NCBI GenBank assembly: GCA_948468225.1
Contig: CAOKHH010000002.1
Location: forward strand, 172,413 to 236,412
Length of the DNA: 64,000 nt
Source of the DNA: an uncultured Clostridia bacterium
Lineage (GTDB): Bacteria > Bacillota > Clostridia > TANB77 > CAG-508
Direction of reading: 5' to 3'
The notes beneath the pieces were generated by a model that did no database searches, was not told where the DNA came from, and saw nothing but the letters and a program-made list of their open reading frames with translations. A program made the position numbers and the translations under genes. How positions within the stretch are numbered: position 1 is the stretch's first letter; every line of letters begins with the position of its first letter. Shown here piece by piece: positions 1 to 8,522 of the stretch.

Positions 1-355
1 AGAATATTGCCTCAACTTCTGATTTTTGTATTAACCTTTTTAACTCATTTTCTGTTAATGATTTATCTAGTGGTACTACTATTCCTGTTCCACACACAAT
101 AGATAAATATGATATTTCCCATTCGTATCTATTTTCTCCAATGACCGCTATTCTTTTTCCTTTTAACCCTAAATTTATAAGTGCCGTTCCTAAAGCATTT
201 ATCATATTTCTTATTTGTCCATGAGTAAAAGTTATATATTTTTCTTTTTCTACCTTAATTTTATATGCTGTTTTTTCTGCATACAAATCATTTGTTTTTT
301 GCAACATATCTTTTAAGTCAGTAATTTCTAAGCATTTGTTTATTCTTTCACACAT
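1..355 (-). CDS. Long-chain acyl-CoA synthetase (AMP-binding), N-terminal part only
   Basis: Gene cut by the window edge; about 118 N-terminal residues are visible, beginning MCERINKCLEITDLK. They match the start of the complete acyl-CoA ligase near 11.3-13.1 kb almost motif for motif (NRYEWE..YL, CGTGIVVPLDKSL), so the two are paralogues. The family activates fatty acids with ATP and CoA through an acyl-AMP intermediate; the P-loop and C-terminal lid lie outside the window. Start chosen at the ATG preceded by AGGTGA. An inverted repeat upstream (412-425) could be a regulator site. Family assignment is secure; substrate unknown. Confidence 0.85.
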   Translation of the reverse strand, partial: MCERINKCLEITDLKDMLQKTNDLYAEKTAYKIKVEKEKYITFTHGQIRNMINALGTALINLGLKGKRIAVIGENRYEWEISYLSIVCGTGIVVPLDKSLTENELKRLIQKSEVEAIF

Positions 356-411
356 TTAAATATCACCTACCATTTTAATTTATATCATAAATTTCTAAAA
401 AAAGTAATTGT

Positions 412-425
412 ACTGATTGGTCAGT
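412..425. promoter_or_regulatory. Possible TetR-type operator
   Basis: ACTGATTGGTCAGT is an inverted repeat (ACTGA, four-base spacer, TCAGT) about 60 bases upstream of the acyl-CoA ligase start. TetR regulators of fatty-acid genes often bind such sites, and the paralogous ligase at 11.3 kb sits beside a TetR gene. The regulatory link is inference. Confidence 0.3.
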
Positions 426-435
426 TTAAGAAGAA

Positions 436-467
436 AAAATGATGATTTTCCTATAAATCATCATTTT
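436..467 (-). terminator. Intrinsic terminator after the methyltransferase gene
   Basis: Hairpin with arms AAAATGATGATTT and AAATCATCATTTT separated by six bases, overlapping the stop codon of the DNA methyltransferase gene. The T-rich side lies downstream on the minus strand. Confidence 0.6.
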
Positions 468-2169
468 ATTTAATTTTTCCATATAAGCTTTCCTTTATAG
501 TATTTATTTCATTGCTATTTAATTCAAATATTGTATATATTTCATCATTTATGTCTTCTTTTATTCTATTGTTTCCATTAAGCACTTCATCAACCATCCT
601 TGATATTTTATTATCTTTTTCTTTGCTAATCCTTGGAAACGGTAACTGTTCTAGATTCCCTCTTAATATTTTTACATCATTAAATCTTTTTAAATAAACA
701 AATCTAAATAATTCTGAATTAAGAAATGCCAATATAGTTTTTGTTCCCAATCCTTCAATGTTAGGTATTAGTATATTTGCACTATTTAAAAATAATTCTT
801 GTTTATCATCATAAGCAAATGTAATATTTTTTGAAACAAACTTATAAACAATTTTCTCTTTTGCCCTATATATTTCTTCTGGTGCTACTTGCTGAAAGTC
901 TTCTCTTTTATACTCTATATAGTTTTTGCAAGGCAATAAACTATATTCACTAATTTCTTTTCCAGTATATATCTTATCATATCCACTCTTATATTCTTTT
1001 TTCAATTTGTTTTTGTTATCTCCTGTAACTATTCCCAAAGCCCATTTAGAATCCTTTAATGTAGAGTAATCCCTTTGATATATTATATCTATTATTCGTT
1101 TTTCTTCTTCTGCAACAAGTGAAATTATTTGACTGTATGAATTTAATATTTCTTCTTTATTGATTAGACTATTTTGGTTTGTATCAGAAATTAAAATATT
1201 ATAATTATGCTCATCTCTATTCTCTACTTCTATACTAACAAACTTTGTTACAACTCCAGAAAAATTTTTAGGATAAATAATAATATTATTTATTTTGTAA
1301 TTACCTAATAAATATTTTCGTATATCTGCATGAACTTTTACATTTGTAAAAGAAATGGGTAACAGAAATATCATTTTTCCACATTCTTTTAATAATTTTG
1401 ATGCATTATATATAACATATGAAAAAGATTCTCCAGAATCAATTTCGTAAAAAAAACTTTTATCAACTTTGCTTGTATCCGCTCCCCAAGGAGGATTTGT
1501 TATAATATAGTCAAATTGTTCATTTATTGAAGCAGATTCAGTAAAAAAATCTAACTTCTTTATTTTAGGTTCAAATTCATATTCTTTGTATTTCAATATC
1601 AAATTTATTTTACAAATCATAATCGCAATATCATCTATATCAGTACCATATAGATTATTAGGATTATCTGTTTTAATATTTAATAAAAACATTCCCGTTC
1701 CACAGCATGGGTCTAATATCAATGCATTTGTATTTTTAATATCTTTAATCATATTTTTTACTATACTTTTAGGTGTATAATAAGACCCTTTTTCATTCTT
1801 CTTCCCCTCTGTTTGCAAACATTGATATATTATTCCTAATATATCATCTTCACCTTCTGGTAAAGATATTTCTAATAAATCATCAAAATATTCATTGTAT
1901 TCATTAACAAAATTTCTAACATTACTTTTTTTAGTTTCCAACTTTTTTGTAAGCAATTGTTTTTGTATCAACAAATTTAAACATAAAGAGGTCATAATTT
2001 TATGTATTTTTTCTTCTTTATTATATCTTTTTTTTATGTATTCTAAAATTTCCATTACTTTTGTAATATTTTCTTTTTCATTAAACAACTCTTTGGGTAT
2101 TATAATTTTAGTGGACATAACTTTATTTGCTCTACTGTTTCTTTTATTATCCTTAGAGATTTTTTCCAT
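466..2169 (-). CDS. N6-adenine DNA methyltransferase (Eco57I/TaqI-like), apparently solitary
   Basis: Predicted 567-residue class I SAM-dependent DNA methyltransferase. Visible motifs are GSYYTP at residues 128-133, the SAM-binding motif I DPCCGTGMF near 153-161, and the catalytic NPPWG at 225-229 typical of adenine-N6 enzymes. The C-terminal half ends with a PFPRI segment like TaqI-type target-recognition domains. The start is the ATG at 2169, preceded by GGAGGAAAT; the open frame extends 40 codons further upstream but that part runs through a palindromic element. No restriction endonuclease or specificity gene is adjacent, so it may be an orphan methylase or a single-chain enzyme. Target sequence unknown. 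Confidence 0.8.
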   Translation of the reverse strand: MEKISKDNKRNSRANKVMSTKIIIPKELFNEKENITKVMEILEYIKKRYNKEEKIHKIMTSLCLNLLIQKQLLTKKLETKKSNVRNFVNEYNEYFDDLLEISLPEGEDDILGIIYQCLQTEGKKNEKGSYYTPKSIVKNMIKDIKNTNALILDPCCGTGMFLLNIKTDNPNNLYGTDIDDIAIMICKINLILKYKEYEFEPKIKKLDFFTESASINEQFDYIITNPPWGADTSKVDKSFFYEIDSGESFSYVIYNASKLLKECGKMIFLLPISFTNVKVHADIRKYLLGNYKINNIIIYPKNFSGVVTKFVSIEVENRDEHNYNILISDTNQNSLINKEEILNSYSQIISLVAEEEKRIIDIIYQRDYSTLKDSKWALGIVTGDNKNKLKKEYKSGYDKIYTGKEISEYSLLPCKNYIEYKREDFQQVAPEEIYRAKEKIVYKFVSKNITFAYDDKQELFLNSANILIPNIEGLGTKTILAFLNSELFRFVYLKRFNDVKILRGNLEQLPFPRISKEKDNKISRMVDEVLNGNNRIKEDINDEIYTIFELNSNEINTIKESLYGKIK

Positions 2170-2193
2170 ATTTCCTCCAAATATTAGTTTCAT

Positions 2194-2316
2194 TAAACGA
2201 AGCAAAAACGGTATATTGCTAGGAAATCTAGCAAAAAATCTTGAGACTATACGATTGTATGTCGAAAGATTTTTTGCGACGATTGACACCGCAAGATGCC
2301 GCTTTTCATTCGTTTA
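2194..2316. repeat. Nested palindromic element at the 3' end of lysS
   Basis: Outer arms 2194-2211 and 2299-2316 form an imperfect 18-base inverted repeat whose right arm begins at the lysS stop codon. An inner hairpin has arms GCAAAAAATCTT (2231-2242) and AAGATTTTTTGC (2266-2277), and a small hairpin TTGCTAG..CTAGCAA lies before it. It shares TATATT(G/A)CTAGG on the left and AAGATGC on the right with the element at 34353-34468, so the two appear to be one family with site-specific arms. Confidence 0.6.
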
Positions 2317-3801
2317 TACTAAAGGTTTCATTGTTGGAAATAACAATACATCTCTTATTGATGCAGAGTCTGTAAGTAGCATTATTAATCTGTCTATTCC
2401 TATTCCTAATCCTCCTGTTGGTGGCATTCCATATTCTAGTGCATTTATGAAATCGTCATCCATCATATTTGCTTCTTCGTCTCCGGCGTCTCTTAATTCA
2501 GCTTGTCTTTTAAATCTCTCATATTGGTCTATTGGATCATTTAATTCAGAGTATGCGTTTCCATATTCTCTACCACCAATAAAAACTTCAAATCTTTCTG
2601 TTAATCTTGGATCTGATTTTTTCTTTTTAGTTAATGGTGACACTTCAACTGGGTAATCATATATAAATGTTGGTTGAATTAATGTATCTTCAACTTTTTC
2701 TTCAAACATTAAATTTATTATATTTCCTCTAGCCATTACTCCTTCAACTTCTAGTCCAGCATCTTTTGCAACCTTAGTTGCTTCTTCATCAGATTCAATT
2801 TTTCCAAAATCTATTCCAGTTGCTTCTTTTATAGCATCTATCATACTAATTCTTTTCCAAGCAGATGTTAAATCAATATCTGTTCCTTGGTAGTTAATAT
2901 CTGTTGTTCCTAATACATTTTTTGCTACTGTTCTTACTAAATCTTCTGTTAAATCCATCATATCGTTGTAATCTTCATATGCTGAATATAATTCTATGTT
3001 TGTGAATTCTGGATTGTGTTTTATATCCATTCCTTCGTTTCTAAACATTCTTCCCATTTCGTATACTTTATCAAATCCACCAACTATTAATCTTTTTAAA
3101 TATAATTCGTTAGCAATTCTTAAATACATATCTATGTCTAAAGTATTATGATGTGTAATAAATGGACGTGCTGCAGCTCCTCCTGCTATTGTATTTAGTA
3201 TAGGTGTATCTACCTCTAAATACCCTTTGTTATCTAAATATTTTCTTACTTCTTTTATTATTTTGCTTCTTAATTCAAATGTATTTTTTACTTCTGGATT
3301 TACTATTAAATCTACGTATCTTTGTCTGTATCTTAAATCCATATCTTTTAAACCATGGAATTTTTCTGGTAATGGTCTTAATGATTTTGTAAGTAAAGTA
3401 ACTTCTTTAGCATGCACAGATATTTCTTCTGTTCTCGTTTTAAATACAAAACCTGTAATACCTATAATATCTCCTATATCATATGTTTTAAATAATTTAT
3501 AACTATCTTCTCCTAAATCGTTTATGCTCACATAGCTTTGCATTTTTCCTGTGCTATCTTGTATTGTGCAAAATGATGCTTTTCCCATAATTCTTTTTGC
3601 TATAATTCTTCCTGCTATTGTTACATCCTTTTGTTCTAATTCGTCGTAATTATCTCTAATTTCTTGGCTTACATGAGTTCTATTATATTTTGTTATTTCG
3701 AATGGATCTTGTCCATTTGCTTGTAATTCTTCTAATTTTTCTCTTCTTATTTTCATCAATTGGTTTAAGTCTACTTCTTCTATATTTTCATTGTTTTCCA
3801 T
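2314..3801 (-). CDS. lysS: Lysyl-tRNA synthetase, class II
   Basis: Complete 495-residue class II LysRS, charging tRNA-Lys in the cytosol. An N-terminal OB-fold anticodon-binding domain (about residues 50-160, [18 protein letters not shown]) is followed by the class II catalytic core with motif 2 ([18 protein letters not shown]) and motif 3 ([16 protein letters not shown]). Length and motifs are normal, with no CGG codon in frame. It is separated from the radical SAM gene upstream by a CCCTACA-type palindrome and ends within a larger palindromic element. Confidence 0.97.
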   Translation of the reverse strand: MENNENIEEVDLNQLMKIRREKLEELQANGQDPFEITKYNRTHVSQEIRDNYDELEQKDVTIAGRIIAKRIMGKASFCTIQDSTGKMQSYVSINDLGEDSYKLFKTYDIGDIIGITGFVFKTRTEEISVHAKEVTLLTKSLRPLPEKFHGLKDMDLRYRQRYVDLIVNPEVKNTFELRSKIIKEVRKYLDNKGYLEVDTPILNTIAGGAAARPFITHHNTLDIDMYLRIANELYLKRLIVGGFDKVYEMGRMFRNEGMDIKHNPEFTNIELYSAYEDYNDMMDLTEDLVRTVAKNVLGTTDINYQGTDIDLTSAWKRISMIDAIKEATGIDFGKIESDEEATKVAKDAGLEVEGVMARGNIINLMFEEKVEDTLIQPTFIYDYPVEVSPLTKKKKSDPRLTERFEVFIGGREYGNAYSELNDPIDQYERFKRQAELRDAGDEEANMMDDDFINALEYGMPPTGGLGIGIDRLIMLLTDSASIRDVLLFPTMKPLV

Positions 3802-3827
3802 AGTTTCAAATCTCCTTTACAATAAAT

Positions 3828-3848
3828 GGGCGTAAGCATACGCCCTAC
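3828..3848. repeat. Short CCCTACA-tailed palindrome
   Basis: GGGCGTA-agca-TACGCCC followed by TACA, between lysS and the upstream radical SAM gene. It is a member of the dispersed palindrome family listed throughout the window. Confidence 0.7.
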
Positions 3849-3888
3849 ATTTTTATATTATACATTAAATAAATATATTTGTAAACAC

Positions 3889-4779
3889 CTAAAAATCTGG
3901 CACATATTCTTCTTCGTGCTCTCCAAGTTCTTGAATATATCCATTATCTAAATCTAAACTATATAGATAACTTTCTATTTCTTCATATTCATCTTTAGTT
4001 AGCTTTCTATTTATAGTTTCATCTTCTTTTGCTAAATAAGTTGGAAAATATTGTGCCATTATACTAACATAAACATTATTATCTAAATTATCTTTTATCC
4101 AATTCAAAACATTTTTTGAATTATCTATATTATTGGGTAACACTAAATGTCTTATCATTAACCCCTTTTTCATGATTCCGGATTCATCTAAAGTAGGCGC
4201 TCCAACTTGGTTATACATTTCTTGTATTGCATTAGTTGCAGTTTCAAAATAATTATGTATTTTCGAATATTTATATGCAATATCATTATAATAATATTTT
4301 AAATCTGGCAAATATATATCAATATAACCTTTTAAAAGTTTTATTGTTTCTACTGTTTCATAAGAATTTGTATTATATACTATTGGAATATGTAATCCGT
4401 TTTTTCTTGCAATTTTTATTGCTTCAATTATCTGATAAACATACATTGTTGGTGTTACTAAATTTATGTTTTCTGCCTTCTTTTCTTGTTGTTCAATAAA
4501 AATATCCGCCAATTCTTCTACTGTTATTTCTTTTCCTTTACCTAACTGACTTATTTTATAATTTTGACAAAACTTACAATTCAAATTACAATTAGAAAAA
4601 AATATAGTTCCAGAGCCATTTTCTCCACTTATACATGGCTCTTCAAACATATGTAAAGATACAAGCGCTATTTTTATTTTGTCTGTACATTTGCATCTTC
4701 CTAAATCCCCATTTAGCCTATTTACTTTACACTTATGTGCACAAATCATACACTTTTCTAACATTTCATTCTCCTGCAA
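3889..4779 (-). CDS. Radical SAM protein, PflX-like (COG1313 type)
   Basis: 296-residue protein related to pyruvate formate-lyase activating enzymes. It has an N-terminal cysteine-rich segment (CMICAHKCKVNRLNGDLGRC) and the radical SAM cluster motif CNLNCKFC around residues 64-71, which binds a 4Fe-4S cluster and SAM. This matches the PflX group, whose substrate is not established. It starts at ATG 4779, only seven bases after the mgtE stop region on the same strand, suggesting co-transcription with mgtE. No glycyl-radical enzyme is visible in the window. Confidence 0.85.
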   Translation of the reverse strand: MQENEMLEKCMICAHKCKVNRLNGDLGRCKCTDKIKIALVSLHMFEEPCISGENGSGTIFFSNCNLNCKFCQNYKISQLGKGKEITVEELADIFIEQQEKKAENINLVTPTMYVYQIIEAIKIARKNGLHIPIVYNTNSYETVETIKLLKGYIDIYLPDLKYYYNDIAYKYSKIHNYFETATNAIQEMYNQVGAPTLDESGIMKKGLMIRHLVLPNNIDNSKNVLNWIKDNLDNNVYVSIMAQYFPTYLAKEDETINRKLTKDEYEEIESYLYSLDLDNGYIQELGEHEEEYVPDF

Positions 4780-4786
4780 AACAAAT

Positions 4787-6134
4787 TTATATATTTAATA
4801 TCATTACAGCTATATTAAAAAATATTAGCACTGAACAAGTATCTACAATTGTTGTAATTAATGGTGCTGCCATAATAGCTGGATCTAATTTTAACTTTTT
4901 TGCTAACATTGGTAATATACATCCTAATGATTTTGCAAGTACAACAGTTACAACTAATGCAATTCCTACAACTACACCTAACTTTAAATTATTATATTGT
5001 ATTTGTATTCTTATTGCATTTACTACCGCTAGAAGTAATCCAACTAGTAGTGCAATTCTTACTTCTTTCCATAATGCCTTAAATACATCTTTTGTTTTTA
5101 TTTCATCCATAGCTAGTCCACGAATTATTAAGGTAGAACTTTGTGAACCACAATTTCCTCCTGTACCCATTAACATTGGAATAAATGAAACTAATATAGG
5201 AACTGCAGCAAAAGCATTTTCGTAATTTGTAATTATTCCTCCTGTTATCATAGAAGAAAACATAAGTACAAGTAGCCATATTATTCTATGTTTAGCATGT
5301 GAAAATACTGATGTTTTAAAATAGCTATCATCTGTTGGTGTAATAGCTGCCATTTTTGTAAAGTCTTCTGTGTTTTCTTCTTGAATTACATCTATAGCAT
5401 CATCTATTGTTATAATTCCTACTAGTCTATTTTCCATATCTACAACTGGCAAAACTATAATGTCATATTTATCAAATGTTTTAGCAACAATTTCTTTGTC
5501 TTCTAATGTATTTACAGAAATTATATTTGTGTCCATAATATCTTTTATTAGTTTATCTCTATCTGACAATAATAAATCTTTTGCAGTAACCACTCCTATT
5601 AGCTTTCTGCTCATATTCAAAACATAGCAAGTATAAATAGTTTCCTTATCTATACCTATTTTTTTAATTTTCTGAAAAGCTTCATCTACTGTCATATTTT
5701 CCTTTAAGTCTACGAATTCATTTGTCATAATACTTCCGTGCACTATCTGACGGATAATTTAAAAATTCATTTACTATTTTTCGCTCTGAAGGCGTAATAG
5801 TTCTAAGTATTCTCTTAACAACATTTGATGGCATTTCTTCAATTAAATCTACTGTATCATCCAAAAACAATTCATTTACTACTTCTTTTAATTCTTTATC
5901 TGTTAAAGAAGATATTAGTTTTTCTTGCAATTCTGGTTCCATATATGAAAAAGTCTCTGCTGCCTGATCTTTACTTAATAATCTAAAAGTCAATATCATG
6001 TTTTCTACTGAAAATTCATTAAATAATAGCGACAAGTCCGTACTATTCATATCTTCTAATAATTTTCTTAAATCTCCAAATCTTTTGTTATTTAATAGTT
6101 CATCAATTTTTTCTTGTACACTATTATCTTCCAT
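4787..6134 (-). CDS. mgtE: MgtE magnesium transporter, +1 recoding at one CGGA
   Basis: Reads as a full 448-residue MgtE only if one extra C at the CGGA at 5735-5738 is skipped: upstream frame ..YPSDSA, then GSIMTNEFVDL.. in the next frame. The N domain (about 1-125), paired CBS domains (about 130-255) and the C-terminal transmembrane region containing GTGGNCGSQSST, the conserved pore signature, are all intact. The shifted residue is Gly133 at the junction of the N and CBS domains. Start is the ATG at 6134, eight bases after AAGGGG; a GTG nine bases further upstream is less likely. Magnesium import is known for the family. Without recoding the product would stop about five codons after the site. 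Confidence 0.92.
5735..5738 (-). other. CGGA recoding site, mgtE Gly133
   Basis: In-frame CGG followed by A; the downstream MgtE frame needs the C to be skipped (GCA C GGA AGT). See findings. Confidence 0.85.
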
Positions 6135-6206
6135 TTTCAGCACCCCTTTTAAATTAGCTAATATATATTTTTATTTATCTATTAATAATATTATTAAATA
6201 TAGAAG

Positions 6207-6235
6207 TTGTCAACACTTTGTTTATGTGATATACT
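6207..6235 (+). promoter_or_regulatory. Sigma-A-type promoter for the 6.3-kb atypical gene
   Basis: TTGTCA at 6207-6212, 17-base spacer ending in TGA, and TATACT at 6230-6235. It points at the gene starting at 6338 and produces a leader of about 95 bases with the hairpin below. Confidence 0.7.
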
Positions 6236-6268
6236 AAGATTATTAAAAGTTATTATATCTTTCGAATC

Positions 6269-6295
6269 TTTTTTCGGAGGATATGCCTCCGAAAA
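6269..6295 (+). promoter_or_regulatory. Leader hairpin sequestering an SD-like sequence
   Basis: TTTTTCGGAGG-atatg-CCTCCGAAAAA in the leader of the 6.3-kb gene, preceded by TTTCGAAT. The same arrangement (TTTCGAAT, then a CGGAGG/CCTCCG hairpin) occurs upstream of the 7.5-kb gene at 7799-7828. Role unknown; possibilities include a transcriptional attenuator or protein-binding site. Confidence 0.55.
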
Positions 6296-6337
6296 ATAGG
6301 ACAAGAAATTTACTTATTTTTTAGGGGGTTATGCTAT

Positions 6338-6778
6338 ATGACTTTGTTGGAAAAATACTATGTGTACTTCGAAACAATTCGGCTCATCCACCATCGAAAT
6401 ATTCCCAGATATTACTCGAGTAATGCAGTAACATTTAAACCAAAAAATAAAAACTGCATTTTGGAAGTTACACAGTTTTTGTCAGAATTTATAGCACTAG
6501 CGGTTGAGAAAAAAATTATCAGCTACTTAAGCTCAGATATACAAACACAATTTGTACATGAGTTTTCTGTTCAGTGCTATATTAAGTCTAATGGTATTCC
6601 AGTAATCATAGACAATTCTGATGACACTTGTGATTTTCGGTTTGTTAAATTCAAAACTGCTAACCTTTTGTATAAATATCTTAAATATTATGCAAAGGAA
6701 AATCATTTTTTGAATACAGCCTCTCAGTATGACTCGGATCTTGGTACAGATGTATACACTTTTTCAATAAGTTTTTAG
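6338..6778 (+). CDS. Unknown 146-residue protein, atypical codon use
   Basis: No family recognised. The protein is soluble-looking, with no signal peptide or membrane segment, beginning MTLLEKYYVYFETIRLI. It is preceded by AGGGGG and by its own promoter and leader hairpin, and followed by a strong terminator, so it is an independent unit between mgtE and the thiamine diphosphokinase gene. Base composition differs from its neighbours. It contains two CGG codons (6380-6382, 6638-6640) that must be read as normal triplets: shifting at the first ends the frame at a nearby stop. It is one of seven such atypical genes. Confidence 0.75.
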   Translation: MTLLEKYYVYFETIRLIHHRNIPRYYSSNAVTFKPKNKNCILEVTQFLSEFIALAVEKKIISYLSSDIQTQFVHEFSVQCYIKSNGIPVIIDNSDDTCDFRFVKFKTANLLYKYLKYYAKENHFLNTASQYDSDLGTDVYTFSISF

Positions 6779-6782
6779 TGTT

Positions 6783-6822
6783 AAAGCAAAGACCTTTAGC
6801 TTCAGCTAAAGGTCTTTGCTTT
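6783..6822. terminator. Bidirectional intrinsic terminator
   Basis: Perfect 18-base stem (AAAGCAAAGACCTTTAGC) with a TTCA loop between convergent genes: the atypical gene on plus and the thiamine diphosphokinase gene on minus. Confidence 0.9.
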
Positions 6823-7462
6823 AATCTTTTGATTTTATCATTACTAGTATTCCAGTTTTTATAATAATTTCAGCTTCATCTAATATTACTTCATTGCTTA
6901 CACCTATACTATGTCCAATTTCTAATGTTGCATTATCTAATAAGTATTTAAATCCTTTTAGCGTAATTCCTGTTACATTAGTAGTTAAAGGTATTAGTGA
7001 TATATAGTTATATTTAAAATCCTTCACCTTAGTTATTCCAGATGTTATTAGTTCTATTTCATTATTTTTATCTATAATTTTGCAACTTATATTATTATCT
7101 AACGCCTCTTTTAATATATGAATATTTGCAATAGCATGATCCATTCTTTTTCCTAATGCTCCCAATATATATATTTGATTACTTTTTAACTCTATTGCTA
7201 ACTTTAATGCCATATGTGTATCTGTATAATCCTTCTCTGGATTTAACTTCACTATTTCTATATTCTTTTTAGTATATTCATTTAATATATTTTCATTTAC
7301 AGAATCAAAATCTCCTATTATGTAATTGGGTTTTGTATTTATTTTGTTTAATATCTCTAAACCTTTATCCGCTACTATTACTTTATCTATCTTTTGTTTT
7401 TGTATAAAAGATTTTAAAAATTCTTCTTCTATATCTCCACCAGAAATAATTAGTGTTATCAT
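6821..7462 (-). CDS. thiN: Thiamine diphosphokinase
   Basis: 213-residue thiamine pyrophosphokinase, transferring pyrophosphate from ATP to thiamine to make TPP. Diagnostic features are the N-terminal ISGGD, the GDFDS motif near residues 50-54, NPEKDYTDTHMAL in the catalytic domain, and GALGKRMDHAIANI. Length is normal. Start is the ATG after AAGGAGAA. TPP made here is the cofactor of DXS, also encoded in this window. Its stop overlaps the shared terminator with the convergent atypical gene. Confidence 0.95.
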   Translation of the reverse strand: MITLIISGGDIEEEFLKSFIQKQKIDKVIVADKGLEILNKINTKPNYIIGDFDSVNENILNEYTKKNIEIVKLNPEKDYTDTHMALKLAIELKSNQIYILGALGKRMDHAIANIHILKEALDNNISCKIIDKNNEIELITSGITKVKDFKYNYISLIPLTTNVTGITLKGFKYLLDNATLEIGHSIGVSNEVILDEAEIIIKTGILVMIKSKD

Positions 7463-7502
7463 TTTATTCTCCTTTTTATTTTAATACATAATATATTACA
7501 AA

Positions 7503-7531
7503 GGGCGCTTATCTTTTACAGACAAGCGCCC
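7503..7531 (-). terminator. Hairpin after the 7.5-kb gene
   Basis: GGGCGCTT and AAGCGCCC arms just beyond the stop of the DnaJ-type zinc-finger gene; the minus-strand transcript would end here. It resembles the CCCTACA palindromes in composition but lacks the tail. Confidence 0.55.
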
Positions 7532-7543
7532 TGCTGTGCTCAA

Positions 7544-7765
7544 TTAGTCTTCTTTTGCCGGTACGAAGCCACTTCCGCCGCAAACGAGACAAAGATTTTT
7601 CACCAGAGGAGAATGACTTCCTCCACTACCTTTGCAGTTATCGCATATCTCCATACCTTCAGGAACATCTACTTTCCCCAGCCGATTGCAGACAGGATAT
7701 TTTACTTTAATGTCCATCACCGGAATTTCTCCTTCTCCAAAGCATTTTTTGCATGTCTTGAGCAT
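7544..7765 (-). CDS. Small DnaJ-type zinc-finger protein, atypical codon use
   Basis: 73 residues built from four CxxCxGxG-like repeats: CKKCFGEG, a degenerate YPVCNRLG, CDNCKGSG and CLVCGGSG. This is the zinc-binding module of DnaJ and related chaperones, here without a J-domain. It is preceded by AAGGGGG and a leader hairpin shared with the 6.3-kb gene. In the degenerate repeat the conserved glycine position is encoded by CGG (7682-7684); a +1 shift there would terminate the protein, so it must be a triplet, read as Arg or conceivably Gly. Composition differs from host genes. Confidence 0.7.
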   Translation of the reverse strand: MLKTCKKCFGEGEIPVMDIKVKYPVCNRLGKVDVPEGMEICDNCKGSGGSHSPLVKNLCLVCGGSGFVPAKED

Positions 7766-7798
7766 AATGTTTTTCCCCCTTAAAAATTGTTAATTTAT

Positions 7799-7828
7799 TT
7801 TCGGAGGACATTGCCCTCCGAAAATATT
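7799..7828 (-). promoter_or_regulatory. Leader hairpin of the 7.5-kb gene
   Basis: On the minus strand TTTTCGGAGG-gcaatgt-CCTCCGAAAA, preceded by TTTCGAAT. It is nearly the same element as at 6269-6295. A TATAAT-like box (TGCTATAAT) lies upstream on the minus strand. Confidence 0.5.
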
Positions 7829-7951
7829 CGAAAGGCATTCCTAAAAGGAACTTTTTTATTATAGCACATTTTTATTGTTTATTCAATAATTTTTATTTTT
7901 TACATACGTCAATAAAATATTTGAAAATGTTATTCATATTTATCACATGTT

Positions 7952-8003
7952 CCACTGGACGGTTTTTGCCTTTGCTACGCTTCGGCACGTCCTTTTCGAA
8001 TCC
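7952..8003. repeat. tRNA-proximal repeat, copy A
   Basis: Contains CCACTGGAC, TTTTTGCCTT and the 20-mer GGCACGTCCTTTTCGAATCC. The same three blocks in the same order occur at 50148-50199. Both copies lie just beyond the 3' end of a minus-strand tRNA gene. Confidence 0.6.
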
Positions 8004-8057
8004 ACTCTACTTTTTAAATTTAGTAAAAAAAATAAACTAGTACAAAAACTAGTTTAT

Positions 8058-8143
8058 TGGTGGGCAGGGATGGATTCGAACCATCGTACTCAAATGAGAA
8101 CAGATTTACAGTCTGCCGCCTTTAGCCACTCGGCCACCTACCC
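8058..8143 (-). tRNA. tRNA-Tyr (GTA)
   Basis: 86 bases including encoded CCA. Acceptor GGGTAGG pairs with the 3' end CCTGCCC (wobble/mismatch at one position), the anticodon loop contains GTA, a long class II variable arm is present, and the T-loop is GGTTCGAATCC. Confidence 0.93.
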
Positions 8144-8167
8144 ATATATTAAATTTTTACATAAAAA

Positions 8168-8244
8168 TGGTGCGCCCTCAAGGATTCGAACCTTGGACCC
8201 ACCGGTTATGAGCCGGTTGCTCTGACCAACTGAGCTAAGGGCGC
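8168..8244 (-). tRNA. tRNA with CAT anticodon (Met, possibly Ile2)
   Basis: 77 bases including CCA. Acceptor GCGCCCT, D-arm AGCTCAGTTGGTCAGAGC, anticodon stem CCGG with loop CTCATAA giving CAT, T-arm GGTTCGAATCC. The sequence alone does not firmly separate elongator Met from lysidine-modified Ile. It lies 24 bases from tRNA-Tyr on the same strand. Confidence 0.85.
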
Positions 8245-8366
8245 ATCTCTCAATGCAAGACTTAGTATAATATATTTTTAATTGCTTGTCAATACATTTT
8301 AAAAAAAATATAAGAAAAAAATTTAAGATTTTAGAATTATAGGTATACCAGTACATGTAGCATTAT

Positions 8367-8395
8367 TTGACATAATATATTTAAAATAGTATAAT
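8367..8395 (+). promoter_or_regulatory. Consensus promoter for the 8.5-kb atypical gene
   Basis: TTGACA at 8367-8372, 17-base spacer, TATAAT at 8390-8395: a perfect consensus. It drives a leader of roughly 120 bases. Confidence 0.85.
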
Positions 8396-8401
8396 ATATT
8401 T

Positions 8402-8481
8402 GTTTCTTTATGAAACTTTATATATTCCTACCCATGGTTTGGGTATTTTATTCTTTTCCTCTCAGACGTCCAATGTCTGAG
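8402..8481 (+). promoter_or_regulatory. Leader with three hairpins
   Basis: Three successive inverted repeats: GTTTC/GAAAC (8402-8416), TACCC/GGGTA (8429-8445) and CTCAGAC/GTCTGAG (8461-8481), all upstream of the AGGAGG of the 8.5-kb gene. No known riboswitch class recognised. Confidence 0.45.
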
Positions 8482-8522
8482 TAGCATATATTCCTTTAAG
8501 CCCTATGATAAGGAGGAGAACT

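Noticed and set aside
2170..2289. N-terminal 40-residue extension of the methyltransferase
   Set aside because: It is encoded by the palindromic element, and a good SD precedes the internal ATG at 2169.
7947..8225. Plus-strand frame across the tRNA-Tyr and tRNA-Met genes
   Set aside because: An artefact of antisense tRNA sequence.
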